Source of the DNA: Corynebacterium terpenotabidum Y-11
Lineage (GTDB): Bacteria; Actinomycetota; Actinomycetes; Mycobacteriales; Mycobacteriaceae
Length of the DNA stretch: 64,000 nt
Assembly: GCF_000418365.1 (NCBI RefSeq)
Contig: NC_021663.1
Coordinates: 1,674,001 to 1,738,000, forward strand
Direction of reading: 5' to 3'
Below are positions 1 through 10,159 of this stretch, one piece after another. A program made the position numbers and the translations under genes. The stretch's first letter is position 1; each line of letters starts with the position of its first letter. The notes below the pieces were generated by a model. It saw nothing but the letters and a program-made list of their open reading frames with translations. It was not told the origin of the DNA and did not search any database.

Positions 1-243
1 CTCGACGGCTCGAAGGCTGCGGTCGCCGCTCTCGAGGAGTCCATCGACGCGAAGGACGCCGATCTCCTCACGGACATCAACGCGAGGTTCGCCGCCGTCC
101 AGACCCTGCTCGACGGTTTCCGCGAGGGCGACGGCTTCGTTCTGTACGACACGGTCTCCGAGGACGACCGCAAGAAGCTGTCCACCGCCATCGACCAGCT
201 CACCGAGCAGGTGTCCCAGGTCGCGGAGGTCATCTCCCAGTGA
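1..243 (+). CDS. efeO: EfeO, imelysin-like iron uptake lipoprotein/periplasmic protein, C-terminal end only
   Basis: The window opens inside this gene. The last 80 codons are visible, in frame 1, ending at TGA 241-243. They encode an amphipathic helical segment (ending AIDQLTEQVSQVAEVISQ) that fits the C-terminal helix bundle of the M75/imelysin domain. Identification rests mainly on context: the stop overlaps the start of a Tat-exported DyP peroxidase (efeB) by 4 nt, the usual EfeO-EfeB order of EfeUOB iron-transport systems. EfeO is thought to bind iron outside the membrane and hand it to the EfeU permease. efeU would be expected upstream, outside the window. Confidence 0.75.
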   Translation, partial: LDGSKAAVAALEESIDAKDADLLTDINARFAAVQTLLDGFREGDGFVLYDTVSEDDRKKLSTAIDQLTEQVSQVAEVISQ

Positions 244-1538
244 CCCGGCATGGCGTCTCCAGAAGGTCCTTTCTCACCGGACTCGGTCTCACCGGGGTCG
301 GTGCGGCAGCCGTCGGCGTGGGCGGCGTCTCTCTGACGTCCTGCTCCTCCGATGGTTCCGGGGACGCCGACCACACGGTCCCGTTCCGTGGTGACCACCA
401 GGCCGGTGTCACCACCGCGCAGCAGGAACACCTGCACATCGTCGCTTTCACGGTCCTCACCGAGGACCGGGAGGAGCTGCGGTCGATGCTCTCCGACTGG
501 ACCACCATGGCCGAGCGGATGACGCGCGGTGAGCAGACCACAGAGGGTGGCGCACTCACTGACGCGGATGCGGACGCCAGCAGTGACCCGGAGGGGCTGC
601 TCAACCGCGTCCCCACTGACACCGGTGAAGCGCTCGATCTCTCCGCCGGAAATCTCACGGTGACCATCGGCTTCGGCCCGTCCCTGTTCGACGACCGGTT
701 CGGTCTGGCGGACCGGAAGCCGGAGGAGTTGGAGCCACTGCCGAAGTTCCCCGGAGACCAGCTCATCGACGACCTGTGCGACGGTGACATCATCATCCAG
801 GCGTGCGCCGACGACCCCCAGGTCGCGGTCCACGCGGTGCGCAACCTCACCCGGGCCGGATCCGGTGTGGTCGAGGTGAAGTGGTCCCAGCTGGGCTACG
901 GTGCGGCGTCAAAGACCACGACCGAGGGCGACACCCCTCGGAACCTCTTCGGTTTCAAGGACGGGACGCGCAATATCACCGCCGACGAGACCGAGGATCT
1001 CGAGTCGATGGTGTGGGTCTCCGCCGACCAGAAGAGCGCCGCAGGTCCGGACTCGTGGATGGCCGGCGGCGTCTACATGTGCGTGCGCCGCATCCGGATG
1101 CTGCTGGAGGTCTGGGACCGTCAGATCCTCGATGACCAGCAGCGCACCTTCGCCCGCTACAAGGGCTCCGGAGCGCCGATCGGGACGTCCGACGAGAATG
1201 CCGACGTGCCCTTCGATCTCTACCTCGGTACCGGTGGTCCGGCGATCCCCCATGATTCGCACGTCTTTCTGGCTCATCCGGAACAGAACGACGGCAACCG
1301 GATGCTACGTCGGGCGTACAACTTCATCGAAGGATCGGACTCGGTCGGCCACCTCTCCGCCGGCCTGTTCTTCATCGCCTACATCAGCCAGCCGTCGGTG
1401 AACTTCACACCGATCCAGATGAAGCTGGCCCACAGCGACAAAATGAATGAATACGTCCGCTACGAGTCCAAGTCGATTTTCGCCTGTCCCCCCGGACTGG
1501 CCGACGACGAAGACTGGGGCACCGCCCTGTTCGGATAA
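240..1538 (+). CDS. efeB: EfeB, Tat-exported DyP-type haem peroxidase (deferrochelatase)
   Basis: Predicted 432-aa dye-decolourising peroxidase of the EfeUOB iron-uptake system. The N-terminus carries a twin-arginine signal (SRRSFLTGLGLTG) followed by a hydrophobic stretch, so export as a folded haem protein is expected. The DyP motif GFKDGTRN puts the catalytic Asp near residue 241. A His in DSHVFLAHP (about residue 341) is the likely proximal haem ligand, followed by the conserved MLRRAYN arginine region. The GTG start at 240 overlaps the efeO stop in a GTGA arrangement, implying translational coupling. EfeB homologues are proposed to oxidise Fe(II) or remove iron from haem outside the membrane. 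Length is normal for the family. Confidence 0.93.
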   Translation: MTRHGVSRRSFLTGLGLTGVGAAAVGVGGVSLTSCSSDGSGDADHTVPFRGDHQAGVTTAQQEHLHIVAFTVLTEDREELRSMLSDWTTMAERMTRGEQTTEGGALTDADADASSDPEGLLNRVPTDTGEALDLSAGNLTVTIGFGPSLFDDRFGLADRKPEELEPLPKFPGDQLIDDLCDGDIIIQACADDPQVAVHAVRNLTRAGSGVVEVKWSQLGYGAASKTTTEGDTPRNLFGFKDGTRNITADETEDLESMVWVSADQKSAAGPDSWMAGGVYMCVRRIRMLLEVWDRQILDDQQRTFARYKGSGAPIGTSDENADVPFDLYLGTGGPAIPHDSHVFLAHPEQNDGNRMLRRAYNFIEGSDSVGHLSAGLFFIAYISQPSVNFTPIQMKLAHSDKMNEYVRYESKSIFACPPGLADDEDWGTALFG

Positions 1539-1582
1539 TCCCCGCGTACGGTCGGTGGGTTCATGCTGGTCGGATAGGACAG

Positions 1583-1625
1583 AGCCCGGGTGGGCACCGT
1601 CGCACTGACGGTACCCACCCGGGCT
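1583..1625. terminator. Bidirectional terminator hairpin between efeB and serA
   Basis: A 19-bp inverted repeat (arm AGCCCGGGTGGGCACCGTC, with one G-T type mismatch) with a 5-nt loop lies between the convergent efeB and serA genes. There is no strong T-run, which is common in high-GC actinobacteria. Confidence 0.8.
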
Positions 1626-1659
1626 GACCGCACCGGGGAGGCCCCGGGGGACGCGAAAC

Positions 1660-3255
1660 CTAGCTCAGGTCGAGCTGGATGGCGCGGGTCGCGGACAGCG
1701 CTCCGCCGATCTGCTCCACCAGCGCATCCGGGATTTCCTTCTCCACGCGGAGCACGAGGGTGGCGGAATCCTCGGTGAGGTCCTGGGACAGGGCGGCGGC
1801 GTTGATGTTGATCCCCTCGCGACCCAGGAAGGTGCCGACCGTGCCCAGCGCACCCGGCTGGTCGGTGTAGGTGAGGAAGAGGTTCAGGCCCTCGGCACGC
1901 AGGTCGAGACCGCGGTCGTTGACCCGGACGATCTTCTCGACGTGGTCCAGGCCGGTGAGCGCACCGACCACGGACACGGACGCCCCGTCACCGGCGACGG
2001 CCTTGACCTCGAGGACCGAGCGGTGGGTGACGGACTCGTCAGCGGTGGAGACGGTGAGCTCAACGCCCCGCTCCTCGGCGATCTGCGGGGTGTTGACGAA
2101 GGTGACCTGCTCGTCGACGACACCGGCGAAGACACCGCGCAGGGCGGACAGGCCGAGCGGATCCACGGTCTCAGTGGACAGCTCACCACGGGCCTCGACA
2201 GACACGGCGGCCACCGGGGCATCGAGCAGTGCGGAGGCGACCTTGCCGAGCTTGGTGGCGAGGGTCAGCCACAAGGCGACCTCCTCGGACACGCGGCCAC
2301 CGGTGACGTTGACGGCGTCCGGCACAAAATCTCCGGCCAGTGCCTTGAGGACGGATGCGGCGACATCGGTGCCGGCGCGGTCCTGGGCCTCGACGGTGGA
2401 TGCGCCGAGGTGCGGAGTGACGACGACCTCGTCGAGAGCGAACAGCGGGGAGTCCGTGCAGGGCTCCTTGGAGTAGACGTCGAAACCGGCGCCACGGATC
2501 TGACCGGCGGTGATGGCGTCCGCCAGGGCCTGCTCGTCGACGAGGCCACCGCGGGCCGCGTTGATGATGATCTGGCCCTTCTTGGACTTCGCCAGGAGCT
2601 CGGCGTTGAACATGCCCGCCGTCTCCTTGGTCTTCGGGAGGTGGATGGTGACGAAGTCGGCACGGGCGACGAGCTCATCGAGCTCCACGAGCTCCACACC
2701 GAGCTGGGCGGCACGGGCCGGGTTGGCGTAGGGGTCGTAGGCGATGATCTCGGTCTCAAAGGCGGCGAGGCGCTGCGCGAAGAGCTGACCGATGTGCCCG
2801 AAGCCGACAACGCCGATGGTCTTGCCGAAGATCTCGACACCGTTGAAGGAGGAGCGCTTCCACTCGGCGTCACGCAGGGTCTTGTCGGCCGCCGGGATCT
2901 GACGGGCAGTCGACAGCAGCAGCGCGATGGCGTGCTCGCAGGCGGAGTGGATGTTCGAGGTCGGGGCGTTGGCGACCATGACGCCCTTGGCGGTGGCGGT
3001 CTCAATGTCGACGTTGTCGAGGCCGACACCGGCGCGACCGACGATCTGCAGCTTCGGGGCGGCGGCGAGAACCTCGGCGTCCACGGTGGTGGCGGAGCGG
3101 ACGAGCAGGGCGTCGGCGTCCTTGACAGCCTCCAGCAGTTCCGGGCGGTTCGGACCGTCGACCCAACGCACCTCGACGGAATCGCCCAGGGCGTCCACGG
3201 TGGACTGGGCAAGCTTGTCGGCGATGAGGACGACGGGACGGGAATTCTGGCTCAC
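1660..3255 (-). CDS. serA: D-3-phosphoglycerate dehydrogenase, long form
   Basis: Catalyses the first committed step of serine synthesis (3-phosphoglycerate to 3-phosphohydroxypyruvate, NAD-dependent). The 531-aa product matches the long actinobacterial form (M. tuberculosis SerA is 528 aa). Visible elements are GRAGVGLDNVD, the NAD-binding GFGHIG motif (about 151-156), NAARGGLVDE, the catalytic TPHLGASTVEAQ region, an intervening ASB domain (about 310-450) and a C-terminal ACT domain ending QLDLS that probably mediates serine feedback. I chose GTG 3255 (product begins MSQNSRPVVLIADK) because CAGGAG sits just upstream. An in-frame extension to 3429 has no homology-like content. It is convergent with efeB. 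Confidence 0.95.
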   Translation of the reverse strand: MSQNSRPVVLIADKLAQSTVDALGDSVEVRWVDGPNRPELLEAVKDADALLVRSATTVDAEVLAAAPKLQIVGRAGVGLDNVDIETATAKGVMVANAPTSNIHSACEHAIALLLSTARQIPAADKTLRDAEWKRSSFNGVEIFGKTIGVVGFGHIGQLFAQRLAAFETEIIAYDPYANPARAAQLGVELVELDELVARADFVTIHLPKTKETAGMFNAELLAKSKKGQIIINAARGGLVDEQALADAITAGQIRGAGFDVYSKEPCTDSPLFALDEVVVTPHLGASTVEAQDRAGTDVAASVLKALAGDFVPDAVNVTGGRVSEEVALWLTLATKLGKVASALLDAPVAAVSVEARGELSTETVDPLGLSALRGVFAGVVDEQVTFVNTPQIAEERGVELTVSTADESVTHRSVLEVKAVAGDGASVSVVGALTGLDHVEKIVRVNDRGLDLRAEGLNLFLTYTDQPGALGTVGTFLGREGININAAALSQDLTEDSATLVLRVEKEIPDALVEQIGGALSATRAIQLDLS

Positions 3256-3376
3256 AGGATCTCCTGACGGGTGTGATGTTCCTGGATCATCCGGCACGAC
3301 CGCGTCGGATGGCAGGGCCCACGCCTTGGCGACCTCCCGACGGGTGGACTGGAGGCGGTGGCGTACGACAACGCAC

Positions 3377-3408
3377 AGCTTAGTACGCGGCATCCCACCA
3401 GTGGGATA
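3377..3408 (-). promoter_or_regulatory. Candidate serA promoter with overlapping perfect palindrome
   Basis: On the minus strand a -10-like TAAGCT (3377-3382) lies about 120 nt upstream of serA. Where the -35 should be there is a perfect palindrome, ATCCCAC-CA-GTGGGAT (3392-3407), and a related AGTGGGAA lies nearby (from 3432). The layout suggests a repressor or activator site, but the regulator is unknown. Confidence 0.4.
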
Positions 3409-3440
3409 CGGGCCGGAAAAACCGTCCATTCAGTGGGAAT

Positions 3441-4403
3441 CTACCCCCGCACGGCCCACGGAGCTGCGGACGTTGAGTCGCAGACGGCGTCCTCGTGATG
3501 CTCATGACCGAGCTCCTCGACCTGCACCGTGGCATGGTCGATGCCGCGGTCGCGGAACGCGTCCTGGACAGCGTCGAGGAGCCGACACCGGTCCTCTTCC
3601 GCCACAGTCCCGTCAGTGACCACATGGACCGTCGCCACGGCAGATTCACCGTCGACACTCCAGATGTGCAGGTCATGGATCGTCCGGACACCAGAGAGCC
3701 CGAGCAGCCGCTCCCGCAGGTCCGAGGTGTCGACGGCCGCCGGCACCTGCTCCATGAGCACCGCCCCCGCGGTCTTCAGCAGCGACCATGACCGGGGGAG
3801 AATGAGCACCGCGATCAGCAGGGACGCCGCCGGGTCCACCCAGTTCCATCCAGTGAGGGAGATGACGAGCGCAGCGACGATGACCGCCACCGAGCCCAGC
3901 AGGTCCGCCAGGACGTGGAGGTAGGCACCCTTCAGGTTGAGCGACTCCCCCTGCCCACCTGCCAGAATCAGCGCGGACACCACATTGGCGAGCAGACCCA
4001 CGACCGCCACCGCCAGCATCATCCCGGTCCCGATCTCGACCCCCTCCCCCATCCGACGGATGGCAGAGACGCCGATCCACACCGCGATCACGCACACGGC
4101 ACCGGCATTGACGGCGGCGGCGAGTACCTCCGCCCGCCGGTAACCGTAGGTGGACCGATGGGATGCCGGACGCGAGCCGACCATCATGGCGAAGGCCGCG
4201 ACGATCAGTCCACCGGCGTCAGAGAGCATATGTCCGGCATCGGCAAGCAGAGCCAAGGAGCCGGACACGATGCCGCCGATGACCTCAGCGAGGAAGATCA
4301 CCGAGGTCATGGCGATCACGATCCACAGTCGCTTCCCTCTCACCTGCGAGTGGTCGTGGGCATGGGCATGACTGTGCTCGTGGGTGTGCGGGGCGTGCTC
4401 CAT
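3441..4403 (-). CDS. Cation diffusion facilitator (CDF) family divalent metal exporter, CzcD/ZitB-like
   Basis: Predicted 320-aa proton-coupled exporter of Zn(II) or related divalent cations from the cytoplasm. The N-terminus is a histidine-rich loop (HTHEHSHAHAHDHS), typical of zinc-handling CDF proteins. Six membrane helices follow, with the conserved LLADAGHMLSDAGGL helix (HxxxD metal site) and a second HVLADLLGS site in TM5, then a cytoplasmic ferredoxin-like domain with HDLHIWSVD. The ATG at 4403 has GAGAGG 6 nt upstream. The promoter region holds paired TGAAAATGA sequences, so metal-responsive control is likely. Zinc is the best guess at substrate, but Co, Cd or Fe cannot be excluded. 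Confidence 0.9.
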   Translation of the reverse strand: MEHAPHTHEHSHAHAHDHSQVRGKRLWIVIAMTSVIFLAEVIGGIVSGSLALLADAGHMLSDAGGLIVAAFAMMVGSRPASHRSTYGYRRAEVLAAAVNAGAVCVIAVWIGVSAIRRMGEGVEIGTGMMLAVAVVGLLANVVSALILAGGQGESLNLKGAYLHVLADLLGSVAVIVAALVISLTGWNWVDPAASLLIAVLILPRSWSLLKTAGAVLMEQVPAAVDTSDLRERLLGLSGVRTIHDLHIWSVDGESAVATVHVVTDGTVAEEDRCRLLDAVQDAFRDRGIDHATVQVEELGHEHHEDAVCDSTSAAPWAVRG

Positions 4404-4413
4404 GAGAAGCCTC

Positions 4414-4499
4414 TCATTTTCACTAACTGGTCATGCGACATTGTAGATGCATAAAATGCCCAGGTCAACACACCTTTTAGGTAAGAGTAATCATTTTCA
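4414..4499 (-). promoter_or_regulatory. Paired TGAAAATGA elements flanking the CDF exporter promoter
   Basis: The nonamer TGAAAATGA (minus strand) occurs at 4491-4499, upstream of the -35, and again at 4414-4422, between the -10 and the ribosome binding site. The elements are 77 bp apart and each sits in locally AT-rich DNA. They resemble half-sites of Fur-family (Zur-like) operators. The regulator is inferred, not shown. Confidence 0.45.
4440..4468 (-). promoter_or_regulatory. Sigma-A type promoter of the CDF exporter
   Basis: On the minus strand, TTGACC (4463-4468) and TACAAT (4440-4445) are separated by exactly 17 nt. This is one of the best housekeeping promoters in the window, and it gives a leader of about 30 nt before the CDF start. 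Confidence 0.7.
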
Positions 4500-4590
4500 T
4501 TAATGGCGCCGTGTCCGTCGCAGCCATCCCCTCCACCGCGGCCATAGCCGACACATCCGCCGCACCCTCGCTCCTCCCCGGCTCTGTCCC

Positions 4591-4648
4591 TGCCCTGTCC
4601 CTGCCCTGTCCCCCGGCCCACCCGGCCCACCCGGCCCACCCGGCCCGG
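4591..4648. repeat. Two adjacent short GC-rich tandem repeats
   Basis: Two perfect copies of the 11-mer TGCCCTGTCCC (4591-4612) are followed by three perfect copies and one diverged copy of the 9-mer CCGGCCCAC (4613-4648). They lie between the CDF promoter and the ilvC terminator and do not encode a recognisable protein. Confidence 0.85.
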
Positions 4649-4658
4649 CATACAGTGA

Positions 4659-4690
4659 ACCCCTCCACCCGCAGACAGCAGTGGAGGGGT
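4659..4690 (-). terminator. Terminator hairpin downstream of ilvC
   Basis: A perfect 10-bp inverted repeat (ACCCCTCCAC / GTGGAGGGGT) with a 12-nt loop lies 40 nt beyond the ilvC stop. It has no pronounced T-run. Confidence 0.7.
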
Positions 4691-4729
4691 CCGGAGTCAG
4701 CCGCGTCGGAACCGACGCTGTGCCGGGTT

Positions 4730-5832
<1,103 letters not shown>

Positions 5833-5859
5833 GATGAATATGAAGGACGCCGACAGACG

Positions 5860-6365
5860 TCAGAGTTTGGCGGGGTACATGGCCTTCGGGCCACGGCTCA
5901 CCGCGGTGAGGCTCGACTCGACGAGCTCACGGATCCCGTAGGGTTCCAGCACATCAAGCATGGCCTGCAGCTTCGTCGGGGTACCGGTCGCCTCGATGAC
6001 GAGGGACTCCGGTCCCACATCGACGACATGGGCGCGGAAGAGCTTCGCTGCCTCGACGACCTGGGTGCGGTTGGAGTTGTCCGCGCTGACCTTCACCAGC
6101 ATGAGGCCGCGGCAGACGATGGTCTCCGGGTCGTGGCGACTGACCTTGATCACCGGGATCAGCTTGTTGAGCTGCTTGGTGATCTGCTCGATGACGTGGT
6201 CCTCGCCCTCGACCTGGATGGTGAAGCGGTTGACGCCCTCGACCTCGGTGCGGCCCGAGGCGATGGAGATGATGCTGAAGGCCCGGCGGGTGAACATGCC
6301 GGTGATCCGGGACGCGATGCCGTCAACGTCCTCGCACAGCACGCTGAGGGTGTGGATCTGCGACA

Positions 6366-6366
<1 letters not shown>
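5860..6366 (-). CDS. ilvN: Acetolactate synthase small (regulatory) subunit
   Basis: 168-aa regulatory partner of IlvB that confers valine feedback inhibition. It starts MSQIHTLSVLCEDVDGIASRI, an N-terminal ACT domain (about 1-78) whose conserved G/N region forms the valine site, and has the standard C-terminal domain (about 85-165) that stimulates the large subunit. The ATG overlaps the ilvB TAA by one base (TAATG), so subunit synthesis is probably coupled. Length and motifs are normal. Confidence 0.96.
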
Positions 6367-8222
<1,856 letters not shown>

Positions 8223-8294
8223 AGTCCGTGCACTCCTTTTCGGGTCATGAGTCGTGGATGTCGGATGTCCCGGTCACTCCGCGGGCAAACCGCC

Positions 8295-8339
8295 TGACGC
8301 CCCCGGCCCCGGCAAGTCGTACGCCGGGCGGGGGCGCCA
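8295..8339 (-). terminator. Attenuator-like hairpin in the ilvB leader
   Basis: In the ilvB 5' leader an imperfect GC-only stem (TGGCGCCCCCGCCCGGC paired with GCCGGGGCCGGGGGCGTCA, loop of about 9 nt) lies 30 nt after the leader peptide stop. It lacks a clear U-run, so it could act as a classical attenuator, a pause site, or a ribosome-accessibility switch. Alternative pairings with the segment between the peptide and this stem were not resolved. Confidence 0.55.
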
Positions 8340-8368
8340 GAGTGTTCCGCGAAGTGACCGCAGGGGCT

Positions 8369-8407
8369 CTAGCGCCCGGCGGGTACGAGAAGTCGGAACA
8401 TCGTCAT
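8369..8407 (-). CDS. ilvB leader peptide MTMFRLLVPAGR
   Basis: A 12-codon ORF (ATG ACG ATG TTC CGA CTT CTC GTA CCC GCC GGG CGC TAG) begins 7 nt after a strong -10 hexamer, so its mRNA should start at or next to the ATG (leaderless). It contains consecutive Leu-Leu-Val codons and is followed by a stable hairpin and then ilvB. This is the architecture of branched-chain amino-acid attenuators, and C. glutamicum ilvBNC is known to use such a leader. Ribosome stalling at CTT-CTC-GTA under Leu/Val starvation is inferred. Confidence 0.7.
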   Translation of the reverse strand: MTMFRLLVPAGR

Positions 8408-8414
8408 GCCGGTG

Positions 8415-8444
8415 AGGTTAGTCCACCTGACCCCCTCCGGTCAA
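8415..8444 (-). promoter_or_regulatory. Promoter of the ilvB leader / ilvBN(C) operon
   Basis: On the minus strand, TTGACC (8439-8444), an 18-nt spacer and TAACCT (8415-8420). The -10 ends 7 nt before the leader peptide ATG. It uses the same TTGACC -35 as the CDF exporter promoter. Confidence 0.7.
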
Positions 8445-8527
8445 CGCGTTGGCCATAATGTTCCCACCCGCTGGTCACCTGCGTCTCATTCTGTGGTCTC
8501 ACCGTGGTAGCGTCCGGCGGCTCGACC

Positions 8528-8559
8528 GACAGTCACTGTCCAGAGACAGCGACTACGGT
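8528..8559 (+). promoter_or_regulatory. mscCG start region: 13-bp palindrome plus -10
   Basis: A perfect palindrome GACAGT-C-ACTGTC (8528-8540) lies 13 nt before a TACGGT -10 candidate (8554-8559), which ends 8 nt before the mscCG ATG. No Shine-Dalgarno is visible, so the transcript may be leaderless. The palindrome covers the -35 position and is a candidate operator for an unknown regulator. Confidence 0.45.
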
Positions 8560-8567
8560 CGTGGACC

Positions 8568-10076
8568 ATGGATTGGAAAGCCCTTCTGCTTGCCCTGTGG
8601 ACCTGGGTCGTCGGCCACGGACTCCCCCTCGCCGCCTTCATCATCGTCGGCATGCTCGTCCCCCGACTGGGTCGGCTGGTCGTCCGCATCGTCACCCGGC
8701 GGATGTCCCGCGACGAGGAACAGGCCAAGAGCCAGCTCGCACTGGTCGGCGCGCTGGTGTACCTGCTGGAGATCGTCGCGTACTTCTTCATCGTCTACTC
8801 GGTGCTGACCAACCTCGGCGTCTCCAGCGTCGGTGCCGCCGTCCCCGCCACCGTGGTCTCCGCCGCGATCGGCTTCGGCGCACAGAAGGTCATCGCCGAC
8901 TTCCTCGCCGGTTTCTTCATCATCTCCGAGCACCAGTACGGCGTCGGCGACGTCGTCGCCTTCGACGGCACCAGTGAGAAGGTCAAGGGCACGGTCGTCG
9001 CACTGACCCTGCGGGCCACCCAGATCCGCACCGGTAACGGTGAACTCGTCACCCTGCCGAACAGCCAGGCCGGTATCACGATCAACTCCTCCCAGGAATG
9101 GTCCCGAGCGGTGGTGGACCTCGAGCTGCCGATGACCGAGGACGACACGATGGCCTCGCTGGCGGACACCGTCTCGATCGTCACCCAGCGTGCCATCGAC
9201 GAGGCGGACATTCGCGGTGAACTGCTCGGCGAGGTCAGCGTCCTCCCCGCGATGAGCATCACCGCACCGACCGCCGCAGGTCTGCCGTGGACTGTCGGTA
9301 TCCAGGTGTCCGTGGACGTCAACCCCGCCACTCAGTGGAAGGTCCAGCGCATTATCCGTGCCGCGCTGATCAACGAATTCTGGGACCGTTTCCAGGCTCC
9401 CGGTGACCGCTCCACCGCCTACGCCGGTCCCCCGACCCAGGCCTTCGCCCCGGTCACCGTCACGCCGAAGGACACCGCCACCGCCACCGCAGATCCGGCG
9501 GACGCCGTCGAAGCTGGCGAACCCCGTCCCGCGGACGCCACCCCGACCAGCGAAGAGATCGTCGCAGACCGCGGGACCGCCACCGGCGCCTTCGATTCGG
9601 TGGCCGAGGACGTCGCCGCCAACGGGATCTGGCGCAACCTCGACGCCGACTCGAAGTTCACCCGGGCGCTCACCCTCGGCGGACGCATCCGCCCGTCCAC
9701 CGGTCTGCTCGTCATCGGCATCACGGCTCTGGCTCTGGTGGGCATCCTCGCCGCGAACCCGGACGGCGGCAGCTCAGGGATCCTCTCCCCTGACCGGTGG
9801 TCTCCCGTCACCTCGACGGACACCCCGCAGGTGGCCACAGGCACCGACGCTCCGGCGCAGGAGGAGACCGCTCCGGAGACTCAGGAGCCGACGCTCACCA
9901 CGCCCTCCGGGCAGGACGCTGACGGTGACGGGATCCCTGATGACGGGGCCACCGACACCACCACAACCACCGACGGCGTAACCACCACTCCGCAGACCTC
10001 GGAGCCCTCCTCCCAGGGCAGCACCGGGGTAGGCGGACGCAGCGGCAGCACGACCGGCACGACCACGGCCCCCTGA
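8568..10076 (+). CDS. mscCG: MscCG-type mechanosensitive channel / L-glutamate exporter with C-terminal extension
   Basis: 502-aa MscS-family protein. It has three N-terminal membrane helices: about 17-32, 58-80, and a pore helix with AAVPATVVSAAIGFGAQ at about 90-118. A beta domain follows with LPNSQAGITINSSQEWSRA, then the MscS C-terminal cytoplasmic domain to about 285. Unlike E. coli MscS it continues with a Pro/Ala/acidic linker, a conserved LTLGGRIRPSTG segment, a fourth membrane helix (about 380-396) and a roughly 100-residue Thr/Ser/Gln-rich tail outside the membrane. This layout matches C. glutamicum MscCG (NCgl1221/YggB), which releases glutamate when membrane tension rises. The ilvD-PH protein-mscCG-ilvB neighbourhood also matches C. 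glutamicum. Confidence 0.88.
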   Translation: MDWKALLLALWTWVVGHGLPLAAFIIVGMLVPRLGRLVVRIVTRRMSRDEEQAKSQLALVGALVYLLEIVAYFFIVYSVLTNLGVSSVGAAVPATVVSAAIGFGAQKVIADFLAGFFIISEHQYGVGDVVAFDGTSEKVKGTVVALTLRATQIRTGNGELVTLPNSQAGITINSSQEWSRAVVDLELPMTEDDTMASLADTVSIVTQRAIDEADIRGELLGEVSVLPAMSITAPTAAGLPWTVGIQVSVDVNPATQWKVQRIIRAALINEFWDRFQAPGDRSTAYAGPPTQAFAPVTVTPKDTATATADPADAVEAGEPRPADATPTSEEIVADRGTATGAFDSVAEDVAANGIWRNLDADSKFTRALTLGGRIRPSTGLLVIGITALALVGILAANPDGGSSGILSPDRWSPVTSTDTPQVATGTDAPAQEETAPETQEPTLTTPSGQDADGDGIPDDGATDTTTTTDGVTTTPQTSEPSSQGSTGVGGRSGSTTGTTTAP

Positions 10077-10159
10077 CGCCCCGCCTCGGCCCGGCGCCGA
10101 CGCCGGCACCGGCACACCGATGACGGTCCCGCGGCCCTGGACTGATTAAATGGGAGACC

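Noticed and set aside
1942..3267. 441-codon ORF antisense to serA
   Set aside because: It mirrors the codon structure of serA, gives a low-complexity Gly/Asp/Val-rich product and has no motif.
3256..3429. In-frame N-terminal extension of serA
   Set aside because: No family match, and a good SD precedes GTG 3255. Similar extensions were dropped for gatB, the methyltransferase, NUDIX (24956-25630) and rho.
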